From assembly GCF_050624435.1 (NCBI RefSeq), contig NC_134536.1, positions 127,310,758 through 127,374,757 of the forward strand: a stretch of 64,000 nucleotides of DNA. The letters are read 5' to 3'. The position numbers were made by a program, and so were the translations under genes. The DNA comes from Tenrec ecaudatus. Its lineage: Eukaryota; Chordata; Mammalia; Afrosoricida; Tenrecidae. The stretch's first letter is position 1, and each line of letters opens with the position of its first letter. A model generated the notes under the pieces. It was not told the origin of the DNA. It did no database searches and saw only the letters and a list, made by a program, of their open reading frames with translations. Shown here piece after piece: positions 51,299-62,427 of this stretch.

Positions 51299-52222
51299 TT
51301 GGCATGTCCCTGAGAGGGGCTGCTCCTTCAGCCTGCACCCCCACATGAATAGGACACGTCTCAGCCAACCTGCAGCTGACAGCTAAGACTGTAGTCGTGA
51401 ACCACAGAGATGTTAGGGGTGTTGGTTAACACAGCCCAGCCCAGAAAAGGCTGGCTGATACGGTACTCAACGAACATTTGTTGAGTTCTACCAACTAGAG
51501 ACAGAACCGTAGGAACCTAGACTTGAGAGGGGGCAGTTGTGACAAAAATGGGCAGCAGAGAGGAACCCCGGACAGGAAGCCATCTGAGCTAGACCTTGAA
51601 AGGGGCCAGGATTAAAAGGGTGAATGCGCGGTATGTTGATGTCCAAATGCGCAAGACCAAGCACTCTGGGGTTCGTTTTTCATGTGCTAAACTCTGCATG
51701 AAGACGTTCTCGTTCATGAGACTATTCGTTCAATAGTACGCTTGGATTCTCTTTTAAAATGAGCTTCCAAAACCCGTAACGGCAAACAGGAGGCTGCCTA
51801 TGGATGGTTTGGTCCGGTGTGCACAGGAGGCTCACATAAAAGTGGAGTTTCAGAGGGAAGGAAATAGGAAGAAGTCCGGAAAAGTCTGCAGTTTCTCGCC
51901 AGGAAAATACTCCTGTCTGGGAGACAGATGGCTGACGCCCAGGAGAAACTCGTGCAGGGAAACTGAGCTCCCCTGAGACCCGAGGTAATTAGGGACTTGA
52001 CGGAATGTGATTTGGTTGACAAGACTTGTTACGAGGAAATCCCACTAATAGCTTCCCTCTCCCTTCTCCCGCCACCCAACTCTCTGCTCTGGAGTCCAGC
52101 TTAGCTTCCGGTGGCATCTGGAAAAGACATACCTTGAACAGGTGGGGAGCCCAGGCCCGCTGGAATTCAGAAACTGCACCAGCCTCTCAAGAGGGTGTAT
52201 CCCAGGACCCTGGGTGAAATTT
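51299..52222. other. Unique segment, with a possible old repeat
   Basis: At about 51462-51520 CAACGAACATTTGTTGAGTT resembles the AACATTTGTTGAGT core common in old mammalian L2/MIR-type repeats; low confidence. The remainder is unique. Confidence 0.3.

Positions 52223-52265
<43 letters not shown>
52223..52265. repeat. (GT)n microsatellite
   Basis: About 21 uninterrupted GT units. Confidence 0.95.
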
Positions 52266-52267
<2 letters not shown>

Positions 52268-52269
52268 GT

Positions 52270-52620
52270 CCGTGTCCGCATGTTCAATTTAGCATAGGAA
52301 GTCAAGGCAAATAGTTTAATCATGACCATCCCCTGGGGCAATTAGGAATCATTTTCTCATTAGCGACTGTGACGTGAAGCATGACTAATGTTCAGTCAGA
52401 CGGTAGTTTCCAGTGCCCTTGCTCACCGCCATTATACGGGCCTCAGTTCTGATTAATTGGGGAGGGCTGTCTGTCCTTCCTCCTCGGGGCTGCCATGGTG
52501 GCTGGAGTCCCATGGCCGGAAGGAGAGGAAAGGGGAAAGAGGATCTTTTTTCAAATATAAACATGAGAATAAGATAATGGGACCCCTCTGGGCTGGAGAC
52601 AGGCCTGATCAAAGCTAGGA
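52270..52620. promoter_or_regulatory. Candidate regulatory island
   Basis: Non-repetitive sequence with ATTTAGCATAGGAAGTCAAG, GGGGCAATTAGGAATCATTT, TTCTCATTAGCGACTGTGAC followed by GTGAAGC, AGCATGACTAATGTTCAGTC and CTGATTAATTGGGGAGG: several ATTA homeodomain cores and a TGACGT-like site. Function is inference. Confidence 0.3.
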
Positions 52621-52689
52621 GGCACCATCATCCCCTGTGGGGGCAGGGCAGGGCAGGGCTCTAGTCGGCACACTCACTGAAGCAGGGCC

Positions 52690-52915
52690 TGGGAGGGCTC
52701 CATTGCTTTCTTGACCTCCCTATTTCTCATCTCTCCTCCTTGGCTCCTCCATGTACCTTCCTCCTTCTCTCTGTTTCTCGGTCTGTCTCTCAGCCCCCAT
52801 ATCTCTTCTGTCTTCCTCTGCCCTCTGCTGCCCTTGCTGGCCCTGTTCGTGGCCATGTGGTGCCCACGGTCTGTTTCTCTGTCCTCCTTTCTCTCTGTCT
52901 CTTCTGGTGGGATGT
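52690..52915. repeat. Pyrimidine-rich low-complexity tract
   Basis: C/T-rich plus strand (CTCCTTCTCTCTGTTTCTCG, TTTCTCTGTCCTCCTTTCTC). It keeps several frames open at once, so the long open frames here carry no coding evidence. Confidence 0.7.
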
Positions 52916-53575
52916 GTATGCATGGGGCCACGGGGGAAGCATTGAAACACAGGAGTCCCGATTCTACTTCCCACCTGAAGACCATACCTGCGCAAGGCCG
53001 AACGAAATGAATGGGAGTGAGGACACACTGTGGGAAAGGTCACTGAAGAACTTGTGCAGAAGTAGTTAAATGGAAACCTAGTTTCACATGTAAACACAAT
53101 AGAATACACATCTATTAATGACCCAGGATGTTCGTGGACACAAAGAGTGAGCTCATCATCCACAGCTTCATTTCCAGGAAGGTACCTGAGGCCCATACCA
53201 ATAAATTCATCCAATTGAGAGACTCTCAGCCATCACACCTAGGATTCCTGGTTCTCTGAATCTCAGGTCTCCTATTAATAAGTAGCCCTCATTTTGTGGA
53301 GGTGAATCTCATTTTAAAATAGCCCTCTTTCAAACATCTTCTTGAGATATGGATTTAAAGGAAAAGATTGACCTCCCAAAACCAAAAAAAAAAGGTTTAT
53401 TTGTAGGGGCATGCTTTCTACCTCTCTGTTTTCCAAATGCAGGTAAGTTGTCGGCATTTAGAAAACTCAGTAAGACATACAAGCTTACACACATCTGCCG
53501 GGTGTGGACTAGGAAGGAGGAGATGGGAGTGCACTTCTGAGGGGTTGTCCACGGAAGGCATTATGGCCAGCAGAA
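52916..53575. other. Unique segment
   Basis: No repeat recognised; includes an A-run at 53384-53393. Confidence 0.3.
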
Positions 53576-53579
53576 CGTT

Positions 53580-55640
53580 GTCTGATGTCACGTGAGAAGA
53601 AGCGCCTTGAACTACAGTACGGGAGAGCTGCCTCCTCCCAGGAGAGCGCACCTTAATGATGTGAACACAGCAGAGCTGTCTAGACCTTCATCTGCCAATG
53701 GAGTCCAACTCAAAATAAGAGAAGAGCTGCCAAATCCACTCACGATCAGAGCATGGAATATCTGAAGTACGAGACTGGGAAAACGAATGGGAACACATGA
53801 AGACCGATACCCTTGGCAGTGGTGAGCAGAAATGGACTGGTGTTGGCCTTTGGTCATACTGAGTCAATTATATGGTGTACTATGACAAAGTCAAGTGGAA
53901 TGGTGTCACATTCATCTCCAACAAAAGCTATTGAAGATCTACAGGATAATATCTAGCTATACACCTTCAAGGAAATCCAGTAATACAACTAATATGCAAG
54001 AGTACACAGCAACCACTGAAGCTAATGGTGAAGAGATGGGAGAGTCCTGCCAAGTTCTTCCATCCGAAATGGACCAGCAATGCAATGAGGATGCGTTAAC
54101 AACCACTCGTGGCTGGAATTTGGAAGTTTGAAGCAAAGAGCAGAGGTGAGCACTTGGAAAGTCTGCCCTTGGTTCTAGGTATAAAGCTAGAGGTCACAGG
54201 ATAGAATTTTGCCAAGACCAACGACTTCTTCCTTACAAATACTCTTTTTTAAATAACATAAATGGCCGTTGTGCCCATGGACCTCACTAGAGGTAGCACA
54301 CAGGACTCATATGTCCTGCGTCTGCAGGAAGAGAGGATGAAGAAGCTCAACGTCGGCCAAAATAAGGCCAAGGGTCAACTCTCACTTGCTCGGATGCAAG
54401 TTTGAAGCTGAGCAAAATGGCAGTGAGTTCACGAAAACCACGATGTGACCTTGAGTCTCTCCCGCTGGTATGTAGAGACCATCTCAGGAACAGATCTGAC
54501 ACACTGAACACCAATGGCTGGGATCAAACAAGTTGGAGGGTGACATCACCCTTGAAGAGAGCAAAGGGCCATTAAAAAGACAGAGAAGAGAGGAAAGACC
54601 AATGTGCATGTCAGAAGAGGCTCTGAAACTCACTCTCGAAGGTAGAATAACTAAAGCAACTGGAAAAATTGATTAAAGTACCAAAAAAAATCCAGTGGCA
54701 GGCTCAAAAAGACAAAACATTATCATGACTGTACAAAGGGGTTTTCTAAACCAAACCCACCAGGCATATCTCAAGCTGAAAGAAGAGAAGAAAAAAATTA
54801 GGCCTCAAGTTGAAATATTGGAGGATTCTGTGGAAATCCTTCGATTCAAAATATTGAATGACGTAGGAAGTACCAAAAGAAGGAAAGAGAAATACATAGT
54901 CACTGTTCCATAAAGAAGTGGGTCTGGGTAGACTAGAGAAACAAATCCAAGGAGACTCATATGTGTATAAGAAAGAGCTGTATATACAAGAGCAATGGAA
55001 TATTGAGAAAACACCCCAGCCCAGTCCAAATCAAGTCCCTAAGTCTGATAGTAGCCCATATTTCTGATACCAATCTATAAATTCCTCTTCAGACTCACGA
55101 AACACATGCAATGACGCGGAGTGCAGGACAATCACAGGCCAGTGGGTGGAAGTCTTGTGGATCCAGTGGTGGTGGAAGCATCTCAACGCTGGTGTGGGTC
55201 TCCATGTGGCTCCTCCAGCTCCATGGTTCTCACTGCCATCAGCATAGCTTGTCAGTAGACAGTCTCTCAGGGAGTGAGCAGTCTCACAGGGAATGAGCCT
55301 AGAGAGAGAGTGTGTCTCCCTCCTCCAAGGAGGAAATTCAGGAGTTCCCAGAATCCTCAGGGGAAGGCCATGCCCACACAGAGGCCTCATAGGCTGTATG
55401 CTGATTGACAAGCTAGACTCCACCCCTTACACCCTAAATCTTCAAACTGACACCAGATGATGTAACTACCACAGTCAGAAGGGCCATGAGAAGACCTGGT
55501 CCCGTGGTCACAACGATGAGCTCACACGCTCTGGTGCTTGTGAGGTCGATGCAGGACCAGGCGGCAGTTTATTCTGCTTTATGTAAGATTGCCCTGAGTT
55601 AGTGCCAACTGGACGGCAGCTCACAGTAACAATAAAAATA
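53580..55640 (+). mobile_element. RTE (BovB-type) LINE with endonuclease end, split by an LTR
   Basis: Plus-strand RTE whose 5' part encodes the endonuclease region (53660-54400: GATCAGAGCATGGAATATCT, GCAGAAATGGACTGGTGTTG, GGTGTACTATGACAAAGTCA), followed by linker sequence to 54915. Inverted counterparts lie at 16300-17030. After a family A LTR (54919-55473) only the 3' tail remains (GATGCAGGACCAGGCGGCAG, TTAGTGCCAACTGGACGGCA). The reverse-transcriptase body is therefore deleted. Frames are broken. Confidence 0.8.
54919..55473 (-). mobile_element. Solo LTR (family A) inside an RTE
   Basis: Inverted family A: GTCTGGGTAGACTAGAGAAA, CCAGTCCAAATCAAGTCCCT, GACTCCACCCCTTACACCCT and GATGATGTAACTACCACA. 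No clear target duplication; RTE sequence may have been lost next to it. Confidence 0.8.
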
Positions 55641-56089
55641 TCATCGAGATCGATAGATCAGTCAGTAGAATTGAATGACTGAGGCCAGAAACACGGTTAA
55701 TCAGGCAAAACTTTCCTTGACCTGGAACCCCTCCCAATTCTCTTGGAAACTGCTCCGGGACAAGTCCGCGCCTTCAGACCCTCCGCGTCCCCAAATGTAG
55801 AAAGGCAGCAACACAAGGGCAGCAGGAGGGAGACCCTGCTGGAGAATCCTCTTCCCGCCCTCTGACGAGACTGAGGTTCAATGAAACAAGAGGTGGGGAG
55901 ATAGGAACGGAGGAAGAGCCAGGTGACCCTGAGAATGCTCTCCCTAAATCCTGGCCTAAATCCTGCCAATTAAATCAAGGTCAGGACGCATGCACTTTAG
56001 GGCCAGGCGGATCTGTCCTGTATTACCTGCCTCTTAGAGCTATCCGATGATTCCTTTGACTCTGTGCCTTGCTTCCTCTTCTGTTAAGT
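55641..56089. other. Unique segment, possible MIR
   Basis: 55985-56085 (GGGCCAGGCGGATCTGTCCT, ATTACCTGCCTCTTAGAGCT) loosely follows the MIR order on the plus strand. Otherwise nothing recognised. Confidence 0.3.
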
Positions 56090-56245
56090 TGTGTAGCTGT
56101 GGTTGACTGCTATTTCAATTCATGTAACAGAACTGCCCAGTAAGGTTTTCCAGTCTAATCTTGACATGAAACAAATGGCCAGCTCTTCCTCACACAGAGC
56201 CACTGATGGATACCAACAGCATCACTAGGGTTGGTGATATCTAGT
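56090..56245 (-). repeat. AfroSINE, degenerate
   Basis: AACAGAACTGCCCAGTAAGG and TTCCAGTCTAATCTTGACAT keep the order of an inverted AfroSINE body; the ends are lost. Confidence 0.5.
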
Positions 56246-56725
56246 GAGGTAACTCATGGTGTCTCAATCACACACACACACACACACCCCATCATGGGTG
56301 AGGTCAGGCGGTGAATCTTCACAGAGCCCAACACATGCATGCGTGGCTCCCGACCCAGCCCCTGTGGGTCCCACTCCCTTGATGGACCTAGTGAGGAGTT
56401 ACTCTACTGGGTGATGGGCGACAACCCTAGAGCCACCACTGCCGTGTTGGCCTCCCCCCTGTGGCACCAGACTGCGTCTACCCCGCCACGGCTACCGAGG
56501 ACCCTGGGGCCCCGTCAGCAGCACCTGCTCTGACTGTGTACCTCCACCCTCTTGGCAGCTGATCGCAGCCGCACACTTAGCCATTGAGTCACCAGCTCCT
56601 TGGTAATAAGGGAGAAACAATAAGGTCTCGGAAGACCTTGGCAGTGTGGGGGGGCCCAGGAGGGGTTCAGTAAGGGGGCATGGGCCCATCCCTGAGGGAG
56701 GAGGGAGAGACAGGGGTTGTTCCTA
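56246..56725. other. Unique segment with a short (CA)n
   Basis: (CA)n at 56269-56287, otherwise nothing recognised. Confidence 0.35.
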
Positions 56726-57503
56726 AAGTGCACAGGTCTTTTTTTTAAATCATTTTATTGGGGGTTTGTACAATTCTTATCACAATACATACATACATCC
56801 GTTGGGTCAAGCACATTCGTACATTTTTTTTGCCATCATCATTCTCAAAACATTTGCTTTCTACTTGAGCCCTTGGTATCAGCTCCTCATTTTCCCCTCC
56901 CTCCCTGCCACACCTTCCCTCATAAACCCTTGGTAATTTTTAATATTATTAATAAATTATTATAATTGTATCATGTCTTACACTGTCTGACATCTCTCTT
57001 CACCTACTTTTCTGTTATCTGTCCCCCAGGGAGGAGGTTATATGTAGATCCTTGTAATCAGTTCCCACTTTCTACCCAACCTTCCCTTCACCCTCCTGGT
57101 ATCACCACTCTCACCACTGGTCCTGAAAGGATCATCCACCCTGGATTCCTATCTCTACCAGTGTACATCCTCTGGTCTAGCCAGATATGTAAGGTAGAAT
57201 TGGGACCATGATAGTGGGGGGAGGAAGCATTTAAGAACTAGAGGAAAGATGTATGTTTCATCATTGCTACACTGCACTGACTAGCTTGTCTCCTCCCCAC
57301 AACCCTTCTGTAAGGGGATGTTCAGTTGCCTACAGATGGGCTTTGGGTCTCCACCCTGCACTCCCCCTAATTCATCATGATATGATTTTTTGTTCTTTGA
57401 TGCCTGATACCTGATCTCTTCAACGCCTCATGGTCACACAGGCTGGTGTGCTTCTTCCATGTGGCCTTTGTTGCTTCTGAGCTAGAGGAAGTGCAAAGGT
57501 CTT
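56726..57503 (-). mobile_element. L1-type LINE 3' UTR with 15-bp target-site duplications
   Basis: Inverted L1 at 56741-57488: TTAAATCATTTTATTGGGGG, GGAGGAGGTTATATGTAGAT, CAGATGGGCTTTGGGTCTCC, GGTGTGCTTCTTCCATGTGG. It is flanked by AAGTGCACAGGTCTT (56726-56740) and AAGTGCAAAGGTCTT (57489-57503), a 15-bp duplication with one change. Well preserved, so relatively recent. Confidence 0.9.
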
Positions 57504-58115
57504 AGAGGCTCTCTCCAACTCCCCTAGATGCCAAGGCCCCTGACAGAGAAGGTGGGGTGAACCCCAGCTCAATAGAGTTCTAAGGTTCACTGAACGGTGA
57601 TTGGGCCTCAAAGATAGGCTGCATCTGCCTTCCCACGCGGAACAGGAGCTGCCTAACTTACACCAGACCCTGAGCGCTCCCCCATAGCTCTCAGAGTTGG
57701 GGGGCAAAAGCACACCTGAAACCCATCAACACCATACACAGGGGCCATTGCAGCCCCCCCCCCCAGCTCCTGCAGAAGATGGGGGAGTCAATGCCCACCA
57801 AAGCCACCCCACCTGGTTCCCACCAGATCCACCAGACAACCCCCATGCACAAACCGGGGTGGGAGGATCAGAGGGAGCACCTGAGAGGCAGGCAAGCTTT
57901 GCTTTGTTGTCCCCGCACCCCCTTACCCATGTTCAGGTCTGTGAGGCAAGCAAACCCACCACCAACACCTCACGCCCACCAGGTAAGCAACCTCCTGATC
58001 CCCCACTTCCTGTCCTAAATCCTCAAGGCCTCCAACTGCTCAGATACCACCACACCCTAAGGGGGCGCTGAAGAGCCCTCAAAAGGACAGGGGTGTCCTG
58101 GAGTGGCCACCGCTG
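57504..58115. other. Unique C-rich segment with a CTCF-like motif
   Basis: C-rich plus strand (57750-58030) with poly-C at 57755-57764. Frames on the plus strand stay open by composition. A CTCF-like motif lies at 58055-58070. Confidence 0.35.
58055..58070 (+). promoter_or_regulatory. CTCF-like motif
   Basis: CCCTAAGGGGGCGCTG fits the CTCF core (CC..AGGGGGCGC) in unique sequence. Sequence match only. Confidence 0.4.
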
Positions 58116-58117
58116 AA

Positions 58118-58240
58118 TAACTCCACTGGCATGGAGCCAACGGTGACTCAGAGCGACCCCTGTAGGTTTCTGAGACTGGCTGTTGGTGGGAGTAGAATGC
58201 CCAGTCTTTTCCCCCCAGGACCAGCTTCACAGAGAAATTT
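58118..58240 (-). repeat. AfroSINE, partial
   Basis: Inverted copy with CATGGAGCCAACGGTGACTC tail, GGTTTCTGAGACTGGCTGTT and a truncated head. Confidence 0.7.
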
Positions 58241-58389
58241 AGGAAAACAACTTCAATTCTGAACTTGAGCAGGGATGCAGTTGGAGGTCAGCTTGAAGAG
58301 CTGGTGTGAGCGGACCGGACCTTCCAGTAATACCACTGGGGGCTGCCTGCGAGGCTTCTGGCCAGGCGAAGAGATGGTCTTCAGGGAGA

Positions 58390-58475
58390 AGGGAGTCTAA
58401 TCAGCTCTGCCAGCGTGCAGTGTGACCTTGGGCCAACTGCTTCCTCCAGTCTGAGCCTCAGGAGCCTGAGCTTGC
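58390..58475 (+). repeat. MIR SINE
   Basis: GCAGTGTGACCTTGGGCCAA followed by CTGCTTCCTCCAGTCTGAGC and CTCAGG is the MIR core. Confidence 0.65.
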
Positions 58476-58673
58476 ACAGAGAGGAGTTAACAACTCCCTA
58501 ACGTTGGTCCTGAAGCACCTGAGATGAGGTTGTCTCCGAGTTTTGCCCTCCACGCAAGCTCTCAGCCATGACATCAGCCACACCCCATCATCCCTCCTCT
58601 GAGGGACTAGATCCATTGAGCACCTTTGGCATTGCCCCTCCTGGAGCCCACTTCCAGGCATTTCGCCACTCTT

Positions 58674-59027
58674 AGGAATCATAATGTAAATATCTGCTAT
58701 GCAGGATATATTTTCATTGTTACAAATTGAGCATCACTAAAGCATAGTGATTAATCACAAAAATAATAAGCAATTATATATTTAAAATATTTATTTCTAA
58801 TGACAAATCAATGTTGTCTTGAAGCATGGTGTAGCATGGGTAACAGTCTTCACACAGGGTACTCGTAGGTGGGCATATCTGCATGGGGGCGGATAGAGGA
58901 GCGGTGTCTCGGTTCCTAAGACCATCGGAAATATGTGTTTTCTCATGGTCTAAGGCGACCCCTGTGAAAAGATTGCTCCACCTCCAAAGGGGTCGCGACC
59001 CACAGGTTGAGAATGGCTGATCTAGTC
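58674..59027. mobile_element. SPIN-type hAT DNA transposon, left end truncated
   Basis: The right terminus (inverted) reads CAGCCATTCTCAACCTGTGG, then GTCGCGACCCCTTTGG. This is the terminal inverted repeat of SPIN elements with few changes, followed by CAGGGGTCGCC and a TAGACCATGAGAAAAC/GACCATCGGAAATATGTG inverted pair. Inward are the TACGAGTACCCTGTGTGAAG and AGATATGCCCACC-type blocks (inverted) and the A/T region with GTGATTAATCACAAAAATAA. The left end begins at AGGAATCATAATGTAAATAT, lacking its own terminal repeat. SPIN elements belong to the hAT superfamily and entered several vertebrate lineages, including tenrec, by horizontal transfer. No transposase frame survives here. Confidence 0.85.
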
Positions 59028-59289
59028 CCGAATCTCACTGGTGCAACTGGAGAGCATGGTCTGGAGCTCTAGCTCAGCGTGTGGGTGGCCCCTGGACAGC
59101 AAGTCTGCGCAGCTCCTTCCTGTGTGGACCACTGTTCCACAGACTTGTCCCAGCCAGGTCCATTCACAGGACAGCCGGCCTTCCCTTGGGCTGCTTGGCA
59201 GTCAGTGCTCCTTCATCCCTTTGCCTTCCAGCATGACTGCTACCTCCCGACACCCAGAGTCATCCCTTCATTCTTCTGCTTGACAAACT

Positions 59290-60115
59290 CACGCTTGTGG
59301 TAAAAGGGGCCACCACCGTATTGCTTACTCGCCCTCAGGAAACATCCCTGAAGATATAGGGTGCTGTAGCAAAGTGGAAGATGTGGTGAAGACATCAGAA
59401 GGTGCCTGACTATCAGAAAGAGTAGCATCTGGGGTCTTAAAGTCTTCTCTTCAAGCAAGTAGCCATCTAATGGAAGTGTCAGCTGAGTCCATACAGAAGA
59501 AGCACCCCGGCCTGTGGGATTCGAAGATTGTCAATAACAAAATCCAAGATCAGAGGAGTGAGTTGTATTAGAGCTTAAATTCTGAGCACCTGGTTTACAA
59601 AAGGCTCTGGATGACAATGAAAGCCCAGAAGGCATTTCCAGAGCATCCAAGTGAACTAAGCCTCCTCTGAATCCCCTCTGACCACTGACTTGCTGTCAAA
59701 CAGCACATTGGAAAGTGAATTAGCAGAAATGCAGTTGGGTTAGAAGCTAACACATGATCATCTTTTCCCTTTTGATGCCTTTTAAATTTGTTCTAGTTTT
59801 TCATATTTTCCGCTTTCTTTTGGATTAAGGGTTTTCTGTGTTCTGTTTTGTTTGGATGGGTTTGGTTTGGTATGATTTTTTAAATCTGAAATCCAAGATG
59901 AGAACATCGATAGAGACAGTAATCTGATAAATAGTTTCTTAGGGCTATGGCAGGGAAACTTGGAGGAAATGGGGACTAATAACTAGAAGGACAGGAAGGA
60001 GGGAAATGTTCAAAACTGATGGTGGGGATGCTTCACAAGTGGTTTCGGTATACTGAAATCATTGAATTGTACGGTTTGTGAAATATATGTCCACAAACTA
60101 AAAATTCTTAAAGGG
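59290..60115 (+). mobile_element. Older L1-type LINE 3' UTR
   Basis: GTAGCATCTGGGGTCTTAAA, AAGCACCCCGGCCTGTGGGA, ACCTGGTTTACAAAAGGCTC, GGCTATGGCAGGGAAACTTG, and CATTGAATTGTACGGTTTGT near the end. Matches 17040-17700 in block order. Confidence 0.7.
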
Positions 60116-60459
60116 GGGGACCATTAAATTGAAGGTCAGTGGAGACACACACCACAAATGGGTCCCCCGCTCAATGACCCCTTCATCCCTTACAAGCTTT
60201 TCTGACCACTTGTGATTCACCTAATTTGGGCCTCTCAAGGCACAGCAGAGTTCCGAGCAGCAGCACCTGGGAGCTTTCTAGAAACGCACAGTGTCGTAGT
60301 CACACCCCAGACCCATGGCACCAGCATCCGCTTTTTAACAAGTCACCCAGTCATTCACGTTCATGGCAACGTGCAACGAGTGCTGGTCTAAAGCTCTCTG
60401 CTCCCTGAACAAGGTGACCAGGATGGAGTGGGAGGACAAGGATCGGGCCTCAAAAACAA
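60116..60459. other. Unique segment
   Basis: Nothing recognised apart from a MIR beginning at about 60460. Confidence 0.3.
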
Positions 60460-60545
60460 ACCATACCTGAGCCTTACTAGCTACGTAAACGCAGGAACCT
60501 GCGTCCACTTGTGTTCAGGTTCTGCATCTGTAAACTGGATGTAGG
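60460..60545 (+). repeat. MIR SINE, diverged
   Basis: CTGAGCCTTACTAGCTACGT through GTTCAGGTTCTGCATCTGTA and AACTGGATG follows the MIR core and its CATCTGTAAA end. Confidence 0.55.
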
Positions 60546-60720
60546 AGCCTTGGTGGTGAAGTAGTTACCCATTGAGCTACTAACCCCAACGTCAGCAGTT
60601 CAAAACCACCGGCTTCCCTATAGAAGAAAGATGAGGCTTTTGAGACTGTAACCCAGCACCACGTTCCCTCCCTAGAGGACAGAGCTGGAGAGGACAGAGC
60701 TAGAGAGCACTGAAGATACA
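60545..60720 (+). repeat. AfroSINE
   Basis: Plus-strand copy: GTAGGAGCCTTGGTGGTGAA head, CGTCAGCAGTTCAAAACCAC (box B), TTTTGAGACTGTAACCCAGC. GGACAGAGCT(G/A)GAGA is duplicated at 60678-60708. Confidence 0.75.
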
Positions 60721-60954
60721 GTTTGGGGAGACCGGCAGGTCTGACCGCTCCATGCCCAGGAAGAGCAATGGGGCTTGTGGGAGGCCTGCCTCTCGGTCAT
60801 GAATGCTGAGGGATGAAAGGGTTTAAGTGCAGTTGGGTAAGCGGGTCCCAGGTTATGAAACCCTAAAAGAAGAGGGGAATGGACTGAAGGATTCTAACAG
60901 GGCCTGCTCGCTATTCAACAGAGAGATGCCCATCTACTCTGGTTCGGGATAGTA
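60721..60954. other. Unique segment
   Basis: Nothing recognised. Confidence 0.3.
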
Positions 60955-62320
60955 GTCTGGCTTAGAATTATTGGTATAGCCTTTCTTTCTTTTCTTTGGT
61001 GTCTATCGACAGAAGATTGGCAGGACAAGCAGTCCCAAGGAGACAGGGAAGGGGCCAACAGTTCCGAGGCGGTGGAAAATGGAAGGGAGGAAGTAGGGGA
61101 AGGGAAGCGGTGAGCTAACAACAGGGACAGGGGAATAGCAAGGGAGCTAACATTGATGGTGAGGAGGGTGTGGTGTTCCTGGTTGTGTTTGATCGATTAG
61201 AATGTATCTGAGAGGAATTACTGAGGGGTGAATGACAGATAAACATGATAGTGGGGCAGGAAAACAGAAGAAGGAGCACGGAAGTAAACATTAAATATAT
61301 AGGTATAAATATATATGTAAATATATAAAGATAGGTGCATTTGTCTATGTATGTATATGTAAATACAACAAGGAAGCAGATGGATTGGGGGGCCTCTACT
61401 TAAATCTTACAAGATTTAAGTACAAGAACAGTTTGTTCTAATAATGTGGCAATGTATGATACTCACCTTCCTGACACGATCGCTGAAGACAAATGGGTGC
61501 ATAAGCAAATGTAGTAAATAAAGATGTTTTTTGTCTGGCTACTAAAAGATATAATGTCTGGGGTCTTAAAGGCTTGAAGTTAAACAAGCAGCCATCTATC
61601 AGGGAAGCAAAAAGCCCACATGGAAGAAGCACATCAGCCTGTGTGATCATGAGGTGTCTGTGAGGATAGGTATCAGAAATTCAAAAGCAAGCAATCAAAT
61701 TGACTCAAAAAACCCACCTGTAAGATAATTGGACAGTCCCTCACAGAGGGCAGCATGGAAGGGATGCTAAATCTGGGGAGTGGCATAGCACTGATGAAGC
61801 ACATAACTATCCTCTAGTTCTTTAATATTTTCTTCCCTTACTATATGGTCTTTGTTTCACCTCATTAATCTTGTTAGCACTGCATATGTTCATTTGTATA
61901 ATTAAGATCATTCAATGCATGAGAGACAAGATAGATACCCCTTCAGAAATAGTAACGGGAGTAATGTTGCCCTGAGGTACAGAAGGAGGGGGGAGGGCAG
62001 AGGGAAGGAGTTGCTGATAGCAATGCTGAATATCTAACCCCATTGGAGGGGAATGAATAACAGAATTTGAGGTAAATTAATACATTGTATGGTATAAGAT
62101 ACGGCAAAAAATAATAATATATAATATAATAATAAGGGTTCTGGGGGTAGGGTAGAGGAGGGAGGGGGAAAGGGGAGCTGGTATCAAAGAGTTCAAGAAG
62201 AAAGAAAATGTTTGAAACTGATTGTGATAGCAATTGTAAAATTAAGCTTGATCGAACTGAATCATGGGTTGTTATAATATCTGTAAGAGTTCCCAATAAA
62301 ATTATTAATTTTTTTTAAAG
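60955..62320 (+). mobile_element. L1-type LINE, near-complete 3' UTR
   Basis: Second long copy of the dominant tail, more diverged than 6055-7533: GACAGAAGATTGGCAGGACA, ATAAATATATATGTAAATAT, AACAGTTTGTTCTAATAATG, CCCACATGGAAGAAGCACAT, GTTCCCAATAAAATTATTAA and an A-run. No ORF2 attached. Confidence 0.8.
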
Positions 62321-62425
62321 AGTTACAGTCTCGGAAACCCAAAGGACAGCCCTCCCCTGTCCTTTAGAATCGCTATCAGTCAAAATGGACTGGGTGACAG
62401 GGAGTTTGGTTTGGGTGAAAACTGG
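62318..62425 (+). repeat. AfroSINE, 3' half
   Basis: Plus-strand AGTTACAGTCTCGGAAACCC, CCTGTCCTTTAGAATCGCTA, GTCAAAATGGACTGGGTGAC. The tRNA-like head is missing; it abuts the A-run of the preceding L1. Confidence 0.75.
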
Positions 62426-62427
62426 GT

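Noticed and set aside
52674-53214. Cluster of five overlapping open frames, up to 164 codons
   Set aside because: All lie over a pyrimidine-rich tract that removes stops in several frames; contradictory strands and no motif.
58330-58350. Fourth CTCF-like site (CCACTGGGGGCTGCC)
   Set aside because: It lacks the key AG step of the core and would be a weak match.
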